Positions 47,001 to 55,057 of a DNA stretch of 64,000 nucleotides are shown here, piece by piece. A model generated the notes under the pieces. The model made no database searches and had not been told where the DNA came from. It saw only the letters and a program-made list of their open reading frames with translations. The DNA is taken from NCBI GenBank assembly GCA_038120515.1, contig JAYOLW010000004.1:1-64000 (forward strand). The letters are read 5' to 3'. The first letter of the stretch is position 1, and every line of letters begins with the position of its first letter. The stretch comes from JADHOX01 sp038120515 (GTDB lineage Bacteria > Pseudomonadota > Alphaproteobacteria > Rickettsiales > JABIRX01). Made by a program: the position numbers and the translations under genes.

Positions 47001-48761
47001 AAACTTCCAAGGTCAAATTGGACCGATTATAACTCTAAATTAATTTCAGAAGGTGGAGGAGTTTTTTCACGTCAAGAAAAGTCTTTGGAATTAACGAAAC
47101 AAATCATGGATTTACTTAATATAAATTCTAAAATTGTTACACCAAACGAGTTAATTCAGGCAGTATTAAAAGCAGATGTAGATCTATTATGGAATGGTGG
47201 TATTGGAACATATATTAAAGCTAGTGCTGAAAGTAATGCTGATGTTGGTGATAAGAATAATGATGCATTGAGAGTTAATGCTAAAGACCTTAGATGTAAA
47301 ATTATTGGTGAAGGCGGAAATTTAGGCCTAACTCAAAGAGGTAGAATTGAGTATGCACATCATGGTGGAAGAGTTAATACTGATTCAATTGATAATTCAG
47401 GTGGCGTAAATTGCTCTGATCATGAAGTAAATATTAAAATCGCACTTCAAGATTTACTGCAAAAAAACATAATAAATGTAGAGGTAAGAAACAAACTTCT
47501 TGAGGAAATGTCAGATGGTGTAGAAGCTTCAGTATTATATGATAGTCTTTTATCAGCTCAAGCAGTCTCTCTTGCCGAGTCTAACAGTTATAACGCTCTT
47601 GAGCATCAAGAACGACTTATGAAAAAACTTGAAGATTGTGGTTTACTTGATCGTAAAGTCGAGTTCTTACCTGATACCGAAGAAGTTAACAGAAGAAAAT
47701 CTGAAAAAACTGGTTTGACCCGACCTGAGTTATGTGTATTACTATCATATTCGAAAATTTATTTATATAATGATTTAGTCTCGTCATCTTTACCAGATGA
47801 AGGATATTACTTGAATGAATTAATCAAATATTTTCCACAAAAACTTGTTAATGAATTTAAAGCTGAATTATTTAATCATCCTCTAAAAAGAGAGATTATT
47901 TGTACATTTGTTGCAAATAGTATGATTAATAGATTAGGTATAACTTTTTTTAATCGTGTATCCAATGATACAGGTCTCAAAATTTGTGACATTTCTAGAG
48001 CCTATACAATTATTAAGGATTCTTGTGAATTACCTATATTATGGAAAGACCTTGAGAAATTAACATATAAGACCTCAGCCGAAATCCAAATAAAGATGTT
48101 TAGAAAAATTTCTAAATTCATTGAACAGTCAACATTATGGTTACTTCGAGTATATAGAAATACGCTTGATATTATTGAGAATTATGTAGCAATTTATCAT
48201 GACAAAATTGCAATAATACTTGATAATCTTGAAAAAGTTTTATCCGAAGAGGCATTAGAGAGTTTTAATAAGAATTATAAATTTTATAAATCTCAAAATG
48301 TTACTGATGATATTGCAAAAAAAGTTGCAGCGTTAGAATTTATGCCAGCAATTTATCAAATTATTTATGTATCACAAGATAGTGATATTGATTTATTATC
48401 TATTGCCAAAATATATTTTCATATTGGTATTAGAATGCATTTTAGATATCTTAGTCTCAAAGTAATTGATTTAAACCCGGATTCTTATTGGGATAAGCTA
48501 TCTTTAAAGAGTTATATAAGTAATCTTTTTGATCAACATATGAGAATTACGAGCGAAGTTGTAAAGTCTTATACAAAAGAAACTAAAATTGCTAATTCAG
48601 ATAAGGTTGTTGATGAATGGATTCAATTAAATCAAAAACAGATTCAGCGTTATGATGAACTTATTGCTGATATTCAAACTCATCAATATCCTGATTTTTC
48701 AATGCTTAATGTTGCGGGTCATAGGGTTAAAGAGATTTCATCTATGACAAAGAATGTATGA
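44022..48761 (+). CDS. NAD-specific glutamate dehydrogenase, large (GDH-180) type
   Basis: A 1579-residue member of the L-GDH family that deaminates glutamate to 2-oxoglutarate with NAD. The N-terminal ACT-like region (DDKPFLVDSITSAINDLGYH) is regulatory. The catalytic core holds LRGGKVARGGLRWSDRIADY, TEVHGLAKAQMTKNSIIVPV, GSKGGFIVKKD, DGDDPYLVVAADKGTATFSD, GIGDMSGDVFGNGML and GEGGNLGLTQRGRIEYA. Glutamate use as carbon and energy source is common in Rickettsiales. It follows the NtrX-like gene by 36 bases on the same strand. Its end overlaps the convergent gene by 20 bases. Confidence 0.96.
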   Translation: MSEALQKKISKKFLSSYKIALNSSDLKAFDNEKLNFIANTLLKLGFQKKPGEAKLDIVTPSSKDDNFNLDASIINIINDDKPFLVDSITSAINDLGYHINLIVNKVLYIKRDKNNFIEDIKDTKYDENFKAESYIQLHIKKIYNNKTKEFLKNQLTHIVQLVEVAVFDWKKTIDLLDDARHKIIKTDHESDKKHEAIEFIDWALDSNFIFLGYSETYIKEKNETFDFVQKNSENLGIQRLHNYDDLSSITKKVFLEDNFPIIIVSKLIAKSPVHRPVNLDMIRITIFDDKLTPSGELRFIGLFTSKLFYQYAKDIPIIRKKIEYVTKKANFDPKGHNGKALVSVLESYPREELFPIKHDELLDISLGIIKLGGSNEVKTFFRIDPLCRFISVICFVPKKNFSTGIRQNIQKILSNEINHKVTSHSTLISDQPYARVHFIIVVKDCNIRKINYKKIEKLITESAQNWHDQLEIEIFQNYDENLATGYVSKYLNCFPLSYQEHFSFCNAVNDVVIFDNLLKNDSPFISLSKIDDREGIFHLKLYTVNQVTLSNIMPTLNNFGLNVISENIYLIKPENSIKKIWISSFDVSINISDSEFISIKKHFELALLDCWLSKYENDHLNQLLLKASFHIKDIFLIRSFAKYIIQTSFSFSLDFIENTLVEYPDITREIKDLFYAKFDPSIKNRNISKFKDNILKHLQKISNISHDHIFKKFVEIIDNMVRTNFFQKDQNNYISFKLLSKNLSDLLLPKPFAEIFVYSAETEGIHLRGGKVARGGLRWSDRIADYRTEVHGLAKAQMTKNSIIVPVGSKGGFIVKKDTSKLTRDEFVAEGIKSYTTFLSGLLDITDNIIDEKIVKPDSVICYDGDDPYLVVAADKGTATFSDIANSISAKYNFWLGDAFASGGSQGYDHKKMGITAKGAWQSVTRHFFEIGININKNDFSCIGIGDMSGDVFGNGMLLSKKLKLVAAFNHMHIFIDPTPNAEKSFKERQRLFKLPRSNWTDYNSKLISEGGGVFSRQEKSLELTKQIMDLLNINSKIVTPNELIQAVLKADVDLLWNGGIGTYIKASAESNADVGDKNNDALRVNAKDLRCKIIGEGGNLGLTQRGRIEYAHHGGRVNTDSIDNSGGVNCSDHEVNIKIALQDLLQKNIINVEVRNKLLEEMSDGVEASVLYDSLLSAQAVSLAESNSYNALEHQERLMKKLEDCGLLDRKVEFLPDTEEVNRRKSEKTGLTRPELCVLLSYSKIYLYNDLVSSSLPDEGYYLNELIKYFPQKLVNEFKAELFNHPLKREIICTFVANSMINRLGITFFNRVSNDTGLKICDISRAYTIIKDSCELPILWKDLEKLTYKTSAEIQIKMFRKISKFIEQSTLWLLRVYRNTLDIIENYVAIYHDKIAIILDNLEKVLSEEALESFNKNYKFYKSQNVTDDIAKKVAALEFMPAIYQIIYVSQDSDIDLLSIAKIYFHIGIRMHFRYLSLKVIDLNPDSYWDKLSLKSYISNLFDQHMRITSEVVKSYTKETKIANSDKVVDEWIQLNQKQIQRYDELIADIQTHQYPDFSMLNVAGHRVKEISSMTKNV

Positions 48762-49704
48762 TAATTGTTTTAACCTTTGAAGATAGTTGAATATTTTCTA
48801 CATTTCTCTCAATATAATTTCTTACATTTGGAAGATATTTTTTGTATTTACTAAAACCTTTTCTCTGAGAAAATTTTGAAAATAATCCATATATTCTTAA
48901 ATTTCTTTGTATTGATAATATAGAATATTCTTGAATAAATTCCTTTTTATCAATTTCTGGATTATGATCAAAAAAGAAATCTAGCATTTGCTTTTCAAAA
49001 ATTGGGGTAACAAATCTTCGAGCATCCTGAAGCAGTGAAACAACATCATAGGATTGAAAGCCTATTGAAATATCCTGATAATCAATTAGCCCTACTTTAT
49101 TAATTCCTTCACGTTCATCCAACCACATTAGGTTATCAACATGGAAATCTCTAAGCGAAAGAAATGTCGGTTTTTTTAATAATTTAAATAATGAAACAAA
49201 GGAATTTTCGACCTCATCTTTATATAAGTCAATGACACAATTATTAACAAATTCTTCGATTCCATTTTTTAGACTTGTTAAATTATGAAACTCAAAATCA
49301 AGATTATTAACGGATAGTTTTTGCAATTTAGATAAAAGATATAAAGATTTTTTATATATTTCTTCTTCAGTTCCCTGGCTAACATCACGCAGATAATTGT
49401 TAACTTTAGTATCACCAAAATCTTCTATCAAGGCAATTGAATGTTCAAAATCTATTAAATGTATATAAGGAACAGAGAAACCATGATTATTAAGGAAATA
49501 TGAAGATTTTATAAATTTATCAAATTGCTTTGGCTCCTTCATAGAATCCATTATGACATAAGTTTTATTTTTGTGCAAAACTCGATAATATTTTCTATCT
49601 GATAAATCTGTTGGCAAAGAAAATATTTTTGAATTTGCCAAATTATTATCTATAAATTCAACTAATTGCCTTGGTAAATTGTATTTATTAACTTCAATTT
49701 GCAT
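48742..49704 (-). CDS. amgK: Aminoglycoside phosphotransferase-fold kinase, AmgK-like
   Basis: 320 residues of the APH/choline kinase fold. LRDFHVDNLMWLD is the catalytic loop, KVGLIDYQDISIGFQSYD the metal-binding aspartate motif, and SIALIEDFGD the hinge. In alphaproteobacteria the gene next to tsaE usually encodes AmgK, the anomeric MurNAc/GlcNAc kinase of cell-wall recycling. The position here (43-base overlap with tsaE) supports that. The recycling partner MurU is not in the window. Confidence 0.8.
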   Translation of the reverse strand: MQIEVNKYNLPRQLVEFIDNNLANSKIFSLPTDLSDRKYYRVLHKNKTYVIMDSMKEPKQFDKFIKSSYFLNNHGFSVPYIHLIDFEHSIALIEDFGDTKVNNYLRDVSQGTEEEIYKKSLYLLSKLQKLSVNNLDFEFHNLTSLKNGIEEFVNNCVIDLYKDEVENSFVSLFKLLKKPTFLSLRDFHVDNLMWLDEREGINKVGLIDYQDISIGFQSYDVVSLLQDARRFVTPIFEKQMLDFFFDHNPEIDKKEFIQEYSILSIQRNLRIYGLFSKFSQRKGFSKYKKYLPNVRNYIERNVENIQLSSKVKTIIIHSLS

Positions 49705-50120
49705 TGGTTTGAGCTAGTTACCTCAATATATCTTTTTTTATCTAATAAAGAAATATTTATCTCTATTCTATCAAAATTATTAATTTCATCAAACAAATCC
49801 GGCCATTCGATAATAACAATATTATTAGCGACAAATTCTTCAATAGCCAAGTTTAAAATTTCGTGCTCTGACTCTAACCTATAAAAATCACAATGATAAA
49901 TCTTGTAATCCTTTAGATCATAATAATTAACTAAAGAGAATGTAGGACTTGTAACAAGTTCGTTATAACCAAGATTTCTAAGTAAAGATTTTACAAAGGC
50001 TGTTTTACCTGTACCAAGATCTCCTTTTAGATAAATAAGAGGATTATTCTCAAGCAATGGAATGAAAGCTAAAGTAAACTTATCAAGGTCCTCTAAACTA
50101 GTAATTTCTTTTTTATTCAT
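49662..50120 (-). CDS. tsaE: tRNA threonylcarbamoyladenosine biosynthesis ATPase
   Basis: 152 residues. Walker A is LKGDLGTGKTAFVKSLLRNL, followed by the family motifs VTSPTFSLVNYYD and HCDFYRLES, and the Walker B-like IVIIEWPDLFDE. It assists TsaD (gene at 26.7 kb) in making the t6A37 modification. It overlaps the downstream kinase gene and is divergent from lpxC. Confidence 0.95.
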   Translation of the reverse strand: MNKKEITSLEDLDKFTLAFIPLLENNPLIYLKGDLGTGKTAFVKSLLRNLGYNELVTSPTFSLVNYYDLKDYKIYHCDFYRLESEHEILNLAIEEFVANNIVIIEWPDLFDEINNFDRIEINISLLDKKRYIEVTSSNQCKLKLINTIYQGN

Positions 50121-50204
50121 AATTGCTCTTTACAGAAATACTAAATGTTGTTAAAAAATTGGTGTTTTGTTTTTAAAACAATAAATATATGTGAAATATA
50201 AAAA

Positions 50205-51089
50205 ATGAAGAACTTTCAACAAGTTACAATTCAAAGACCAATAAAATTCTCTGGAATTGGTATTCACTCTGGTAAAATTAGCAATGTTAAGATTTCTCCG
50301 GCTGAACCCGATTCTGGTATTACCTTCATAAGAACAGATATAGAAAAATCAAAAAACGTAATAAAAGCTAGTTTTGATAATGTAATAAGCACAAAACTTG
50401 GCACTTCTCTTACAAATAAACATAATGTAAAAGTTTCTACAGTTGAACATTTAATGGCGGGTTTATGGGCAGCTTCAATTGATAATTGTCTTATTGAAAT
50501 CGATAATGAAGAAATTCCTATTTTTGACGGTAGTTGCGAACCTTTTATTTTTATAGTAGAATGCGCAGGTAGAGAACATCAATATAATCTAAAAAAATTT
50601 CTTAAAATTAATAAGAAAATTTCATATGAGGAGATAGATAATGGTCACAAAGTATCCTGCTCTCTTGAACCTGATCGTGGATTTAGTGTAGATTTGTCAA
50701 TTGAGTTTGAAAACAAGGTAATTGGCAGTCAAAACTTTAATTTTAGTTATTTAGACAATGATTTTAAAACTTCCATTGCAAGAGCCAGAACTTTTGGTCT
50801 TGAGAAAGAAGTAAAAGCTATGAACGATATGGGACTTGGTCTTGGAGGCTCTTTAGATAACGCAATTGTGGTTGGTGAAAAAGAAATTTTAAACTCAGAC
50901 GGCCTTAGATTTGACAATGAATTTGTCCGTCATAAAATTTTAGACTCAGTCGGTGACCTATATTTATCAGGATATCCAATCTTAGGGAAATTTATAGGCT
51001 TCAGATCCGGTCATACTGCTAATAACAAATTATTAAGAAAAGTTTTTGCTAACAAAGATAGTTATGAAATCATTGAAGTAGTAAATTAA
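50205..51089 (+). CDS. lpxC: UDP-3-O-acyl-N-acetylglucosamine deacetylase
   Basis: The zinc deacetylase that commits UDP-GlcNAc to lipid A. Zinc ligands are in VSTVEHLMAGLWA and RHKILDSVGDLYLSG; the catalytic region is EIPIFDGSCEPF and the C-terminal histidine is in FRSGHTANNKLL. The start QRPIKFSGIGIHSGK is typical. 294 residues. It ends 3 bases from the convergent trkA stop. Confidence 0.96.
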   Translation: MKNFQQVTIQRPIKFSGIGIHSGKISNVKISPAEPDSGITFIRTDIEKSKNVIKASFDNVISTKLGTSLTNKHNVKVSTVEHLMAGLWAASIDNCLIEIDNEEIPIFDGSCEPFIFIVECAGREHQYNLKKFLKINKKISYEEIDNGHKVSCSLEPDRGFSVDLSIEFENKVIGSQNFNFSYLDNDFKTSIARARTFGLEKEVKAMNDMGLGLGGSLDNAIVVGEKEILNSDGLRFDNEFVRHKILDSVGDLYLSGYPILGKFIGFRSGHTANNKLLRKVFANKDSYEIIEVVN

Positions 51090-51092
51090 TAA

Positions 51093-52466
51093 TCACACAT
51101 ATTTAAACTTATGTGAAAAAATCTTTTCTACTTTCTTTAATTGCGACACATAAGAAACAATAATTAAACTATCTCCAGCTTCTATCATAGTATCATCAAG
51201 AGGAACAACTGTTTTACCTCTTCTTAAAATAGCAATTATATCTATTCCTTCTGGCAATTTTAATTCAGATAATTTTTTGCCAGATGAAAAAGAATTGTCA
51301 TATGAGGCAGTTTCGATAATTTCTGCCTGCCCCTCACAAATAGAGAATACATTCCTAGATTTTATATCTCTTGTATATCTTAAGATAGATGATACTGATA
51401 TTTCTCTTGGATTAACAATAACATCAATACCTAACGAAGAAAATAATGGAGCAAAAGAAGAAGAGTTAATAAGAGATATAGCTTTTCTACATCCAAACTT
51501 TTTAGCAAGTAAAGCAGATAAAATATTTACCTCGTCATCATTAGTGATAGATATTATCATATCACTATTTTCAATATTAACTTCACGAAGTATTTCTTTC
51601 TCTAAAGCATTACCATTTATAATTGAAATATCTGGAAAATGTCCTGCCAAGAAATGAGCCCTTTCAGTATTAGTTTCAATTATTTTTAAATTAATAGCAC
51701 TATTTTGTTGTAAATTTTTAGCTAAACTAAACCCTACTCTTCCTCCACCAACTATACGAATATTTCTTGCTTCTGAATCCTCATGGCCAAGCAAAGACAT
51801 TACTTCTTTTATATCTTCATTATCTGCAGCTAAATATATCTCATCATCATGCGTTAAAATAACATCTTTTTTTAAGCTAAATTCTTGATCTCTAAGAAAA
51901 CCAAATATCTTAACCCGTAAATTTTTTGATAACTTCTCATTAGCTTTAGCAATAGTTAAACGATTAACAATTGAATCTTTTGTAAAGCGAACGGATACAA
52001 CCTTAGCTCTATCCCCAGAAAAAATAAATGTTTCATTAGCTCCTGGAACTTCTAATCTATTAAAAATAGCTTTAGCTACCTCTTTCTCTGGAGATATAAT
52101 TAAATCAATTGGAAATGTGTCAGTTGAAAAAATACTATCATGATATTTACCAAGATAACTATGATGCCTAATATGCGCAATTTTCTTTTTTACACCAAAT
52201 AAATTTGACGCCAAAAAGCATGTAACCATGTTAACTTCATCAGAATCTGTAACAGCAATTATCATATCAGCTTCATCAGCGCCAGCAGCTCTCAGCATGG
52301 ATGGATGAGATGATAGACCAACAATACAATTTAAATCTAATTTATGTCTGATTTTGTCAAGGATCTCATCACTTGAACCAATAACCGTAACATCATTACC
52401 TTCATTAACAAGCTGTTCAGCAATACCTGATCCAACTGGACCAGCTCCACAAATTATAACTTTCAT
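51093..52466 (-). CDS. trkA: Trk system potassium uptake protein TrkA
   Basis: The cytoplasmic NAD-binding regulator of the Trk potassium channel. It contains two RCK halves: GAGPVGSGIAEQLVNEGNDV at the N-terminus and VGGGRVGFSLAKNL near the middle, each followed by a TrkA-C domain (e.g. LPEGIDIIAILRRGKTVVP). ATG 52466 gives the usual MKVIICGAG start and 457 residues; the ATG 20 codons upstream would add an unlikely hydrophobic tail. No trkH/trkG is nearby. Confidence 0.94.
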   Translation of the reverse strand: MKVIICGAGPVGSGIAEQLVNEGNDVTVIGSSDEILDKIRHKLDLNCIVGLSSHPSMLRAAGADEADMIIAVTDSDEVNMVTCFLASNLFGVKKKIAHIRHHSYLGKYHDSIFSTDTFPIDLIISPEKEVAKAIFNRLEVPGANETFIFSGDRAKVVSVRFTKDSIVNRLTIAKANEKLSKNLRVKIFGFLRDQEFSLKKDVILTHDDEIYLAADNEDIKEVMSLLGHEDSEARNIRIVGGGRVGFSLAKNLQQNSAINLKIIETNTERAHFLAGHFPDISIINGNALEKEILREVNIENSDMIISITNDDEVNILSALLAKKFGCRKAISLINSSSFAPLFSSLGIDVIVNPREISVSSILRYTRDIKSRNVFSICEGQAEIIETASYDNSFSSGKKLSELKLPEGIDIIAILRRGKTVVPLDDTMIEAGDSLIIVSYVSQLKKVEKIFSHKFKYV

Positions 52467-52540
52467 AAATTTAAAATTAGAAGTTTTTATAACAATTCTA
52501 ATAAGCAGCTTGATTATTAAAATCAAATTGTATCGTGATT

Positions 52541-53422
52541 TTATTTTGAATCACGCCAACGATTATGAACCCAAAACCACTGACTGGGATCAATATTTAT
52601 CCAATCAGAAACCTTTTGATTAATAGTTGTCATAATCTCAAAAATTTGATCATCTTTATTATTACAGTTTTTAAATTTTAACTGAGGCTCAATCACTAAT
52701 TCATATCGTAAATTCCCAATTCTCTTTACAAAGATTCCAATCACTGGCAGGTTATATTTTATAGCAATTTGTGCAATTAAGGGAGGTGTGTTAGCTTGTT
52801 TACCCATAAAAGGTACTGAAATTCCTTCATTTAATTTTTGATCAACAAAACTGGCAATTGATATATTGTTTTTTATTCCTTTAATAACATTTGAAGCGCC
52901 TCTTTTTCCCTTCTCATTCATAAAGAAAAAGTCTGATGACCTTGTTTTTACAATAAAATCATTAAGAACTTCATTGTTAGTTTTTCGATATATCATATTT
53001 GTTTTGATTTTATGGCGAGAAAGAAAAGCTGCTATTACTTCCCAATTTGAAAAATGGGCTGAGAAGAAAATCATTGGCTTATTATGCTTTGCCAAATCTA
53101 AAATATGTTCAAGTCCAATAATTTTTACATGTTTAAGAAACACCTCCTTCGAACATTTTGAGAAAAACTCAAACTCAGCAAAATTATGACCTAAATTTTT
53201 CCACACTCCTTCTACAATATTGTTTTTCTCATTATGTGTAAGTTCTGGATATATCATTGTCAAATTATCATATGCAACCTTACTGGCTTTTAATCTTTTA
53301 CCCACAAATAAAAACAAATTGGCGCAGTAAAGTGACATTATCGAAATAGGAATAAACCTTGTTATAAGAAAAAAAGTTATAACAACATGATATTCTATTT
53401 TATACCTTAGCTTTTTAATCAT
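52541..53422 (-). CDS. Lipid A late acyltransferase, LpxL/HtrB-like
   Basis: 293 residues. An N-terminal membrane anchor (VVITFFLITRFIPISIM) precedes the acyltransferase core with the FFSAHFSNWEVIAAF block (HxxxxE active site). RKTNNEVLNDFIVKTRSSDF and the region VDQKLNEGISVPFMGKQA follow, and the C-terminal PSQWFWVHNRWR is the family signature. It adds a secondary acyl chain to lipid A. It overlaps lpxK by 8 bases on the same strand. Whether it is LpxL or LpxM in specificity cannot be told. Confidence 0.88.
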   Translation of the reverse strand: MIKKLRYKIEYHVVITFFLITRFIPISIMSLYCANLFLFVGKRLKASKVAYDNLTMIYPELTHNEKNNIVEGVWKNLGHNFAEFEFFSKCSKEVFLKHVKIIGLEHILDLAKHNKPMIFFSAHFSNWEVIAAFLSRHKIKTNMIYRKTNNEVLNDFIVKTRSSDFFFMNEKGKRGASNVIKGIKNNISIASFVDQKLNEGISVPFMGKQANTPPLIAQIAIKYNLPVIGIFVKRIGNLRYELVIEPQLKFKNCNNKDDQIFEIMTTINQKVSDWINIDPSQWFWVHNRWRDSK

Positions 53423-54389
53423 ACTGTATTTTTGTTTTTAAAAATTCTATAAATTGAATTTTATCAATAAATTCAAGCTTCATTTTACAAACATTAATAT
53501 CTGTAGAAGCTAACCCATTAATTTTTACAAAATCTTTTTCGGTCGTTATAATTGATAGATTTTTTTCTTTTGCGTATGCAACAATCTTTTCAATATCTTC
53601 AATTTTATAACTGTAATGATCTTTAAAAGACTTATGTTCAACAACATTTACATCATTATCACTTAAAAAGTTAAAAAATTTTTTGTTATTGGCAAGAGCG
53701 GAAAATGCAAAATAATTTTTGTTAAGATCAATTTTAGAAACTAACTTTGGTGACAATCTAAAAACAGGCTTATTTTTACTTATGCTTTTAATAAAATTTT
53801 CCGAATCATTTATATGAGAATTTTTGATAATAAAAATGCAATCTGCTTTATTAATGTGCCAACTAATTGTATTTCTAAGAGGACCAGAAGGAAATAATAT
53901 CTTATTACCAAATAAATAACTATCATCAATAATAAGAATATTAAGATTACATGCTATATACGCATTTTGAAATCCATCATCAAGTAAAAGAATTGGTGCA
54001 GCATCATTCCCCAGAAATTCAATAGCTTTATGCCTTTTTTTAGCAATAAATGTTTCATTATTTGCTGCAAGCAACCTTGCCTCATCTCCTGTATCAATCA
54101 CAGATTGTGTAGTGAGATTAACTTTTTTTGGTCCAATAATTTTACCTTGATAACCCTTTGTTACAAAGCTGTAGGAAATTTTTAGCTCAGATAATACTTC
54201 TCCAATTGCAATTGCAGAAGGAGTCTTGCCGGCCCCACCCATTGTTGCATTACCTATAACTATAGAAAATTGTTTGAATTTTTTTGGCTTAATTATTTGG
54301 TATCTAAACTTTAAAACTAACCAAAAAATTACAGTCAAAGGCAAAAAAATAAATGTAAATATATTTATTTTACGATAGAAATTTAACAT
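53415..54389 (-). CDS. lpxK: Tetraacyldisaccharide 4'-kinase
   Basis: It phosphorylates the lipid A disaccharide at the 4' position. The modified Walker A is IGNATMGGAGKTPSAIAI, with further motifs SFVTKGYQGK, GDEARLLAANN, ILLLDDGFQNAYI and ITTEKDFVKI. A single N-terminal membrane helix (IFTFIFLPLTVIFWLVL) anchors it. I use ATG 54389; a TTG at 54398 would add three residues. The order lpxK-lpxL is common in proteobacteria. Confidence 0.94.
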   Translation of the reverse strand: MLNFYRKINIFTFIFLPLTVIFWLVLKFRYQIIKPKKFKQFSIVIGNATMGGAGKTPSAIAIGEVLSELKISYSFVTKGYQGKIIGPKKVNLTTQSVIDTGDEARLLAANNETFIAKKRHKAIEFLGNDAAPILLLDDGFQNAYIACNLNILIIDDSYLFGNKILFPSGPLRNTISWHINKADCIFIIKNSHINDSENFIKSISKNKPVFRLSPKLVSKIDLNKNYFAFSALANNKKFFNFLSDNDVNVVEHKSFKDHYSYKIEDIEKIVAYAKEKNLSIITTEKDFVKINGLASTDINVCKMKLEFIDKIQFIEFLKTKIQYD

Positions 54390-54472
54390 ATCATTCAATT
54401 CTAGAGATTTCTTTATAATTAAAATTATTTAAACATCTTTAATTATTTATAACAAATTTAATTCTATCTTTC

Positions 54473-54501
54473 TTGACAGCTTGATAAATAATCTTTATAA
54501 G
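54473..54501 (+). promoter_or_regulatory. Sigma70-type promoter of the rpmH operon
   Basis: A perfect TTGACA (54473-54478) is followed after 17 bases by TATAAG (54496-54501), close to the housekeeping consensus. Transcription would begin near 54508, about 19 bases before the rpmH start codon. It probably serves rpmH-rnpA-yidC and perhaps engB-argB. Confidence 0.8.
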
Positions 54502-54526
54502 ACTTACTCCAATTTATGTTATAAAA

Positions 54527-54661
54527 ATGAAAAGAACCTTTCAACCATCAAAAATTGTAAGAGCAAGAAGACACGGTTTTAGAGCTAGAATGGCAACAAA
54601 AAGCGGTAGACAAATTCTTGCAAATAGAAGAGCCAAAGGCAGAAAAAGACTTTGCGCTTAA
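54527..54661 (+). CDS. rpmH: 50S ribosomal protein L34
   Basis: A 44-residue, strongly basic protein reading MKRTFQPSKIVRARRHGFRA and then ATKSGRQILANRRAKGRKRL, the L34 sequence pattern throughout. It heads the classic rpmH-rnpA-yidC cluster. The start lies 26 bases after the -10 box of the strong promoter. Confidence 0.98.
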   Translation: MKRTFQPSKIVRARRHGFRARMATKSGRQILANRRAKGRKRLCA

Positions 54662-54685
54662 TCTAAACTTGCCAAAAAGCTTTTA

Positions 54686-55057
54686 ATGAATTTTACCCCT
54701 GCTCCATCAATAGCATTTTCGAAAGCTAAAAAGACCAGCAATAAAATTGTTTCAAGACCTTTAGTAATCATTTATCATAAAAATAATTACAATAATATAG
54801 CTAATGACACCCACTTTATGGGAATAACTATTAGTAAAAAATCGATTAAAAAGGCTGTAGTAAGAAATAAAATCAAAAGGAGAATTAGGGTTATTTTTAA
54901 AAAGTTTATTTTAGAAAACTCATTGCCAAAAATAACAATCATTTTTATTGTTAGAGCCCAAATTTTAAATTTTTCTTTTGCAACTCTTCAAAGTGAAATT
55001 ATAAAGAATCTAAAATTAATTGAATCAAAACTTAATAAATCTTGTATAAATGGATGA
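54686..55057 (+). CDS. rnpA: Ribonuclease P protein component
   Basis: The protein cofactor of the RNase P ribozyme that trims tRNA 5' ends. The RNR signature is clear in KKAVVRNKIKRRIRVIFKKF, preceded by FMGITISKKSIK. 123 residues with high Lys/Arg content. The first ~20 residues are divergent, and the start at ATG 54686 follows rpmH by 24 bases. It overlaps yidC by 8 bases. Confidence 0.93.
   Translation: MNFTPAPSIAFSKAKKTSNKIVSRPLVIIYHKNNYNNIANDTHFMGITISKKSIKKAVVRNKIKRRIRVIFKKFILENSLPKITIIFIVRAQILNFSFATLQSEIIKNLKLIESKLNKSCING

Noticed and set aside
50168..50182. Short palindrome ttgtttttaaaacaa upstream of lpxC as an operator
   Set aside because: Arms of seven A/T-rich bases are expected by chance in this composition, and no second copy was seen near other lipid A genes.
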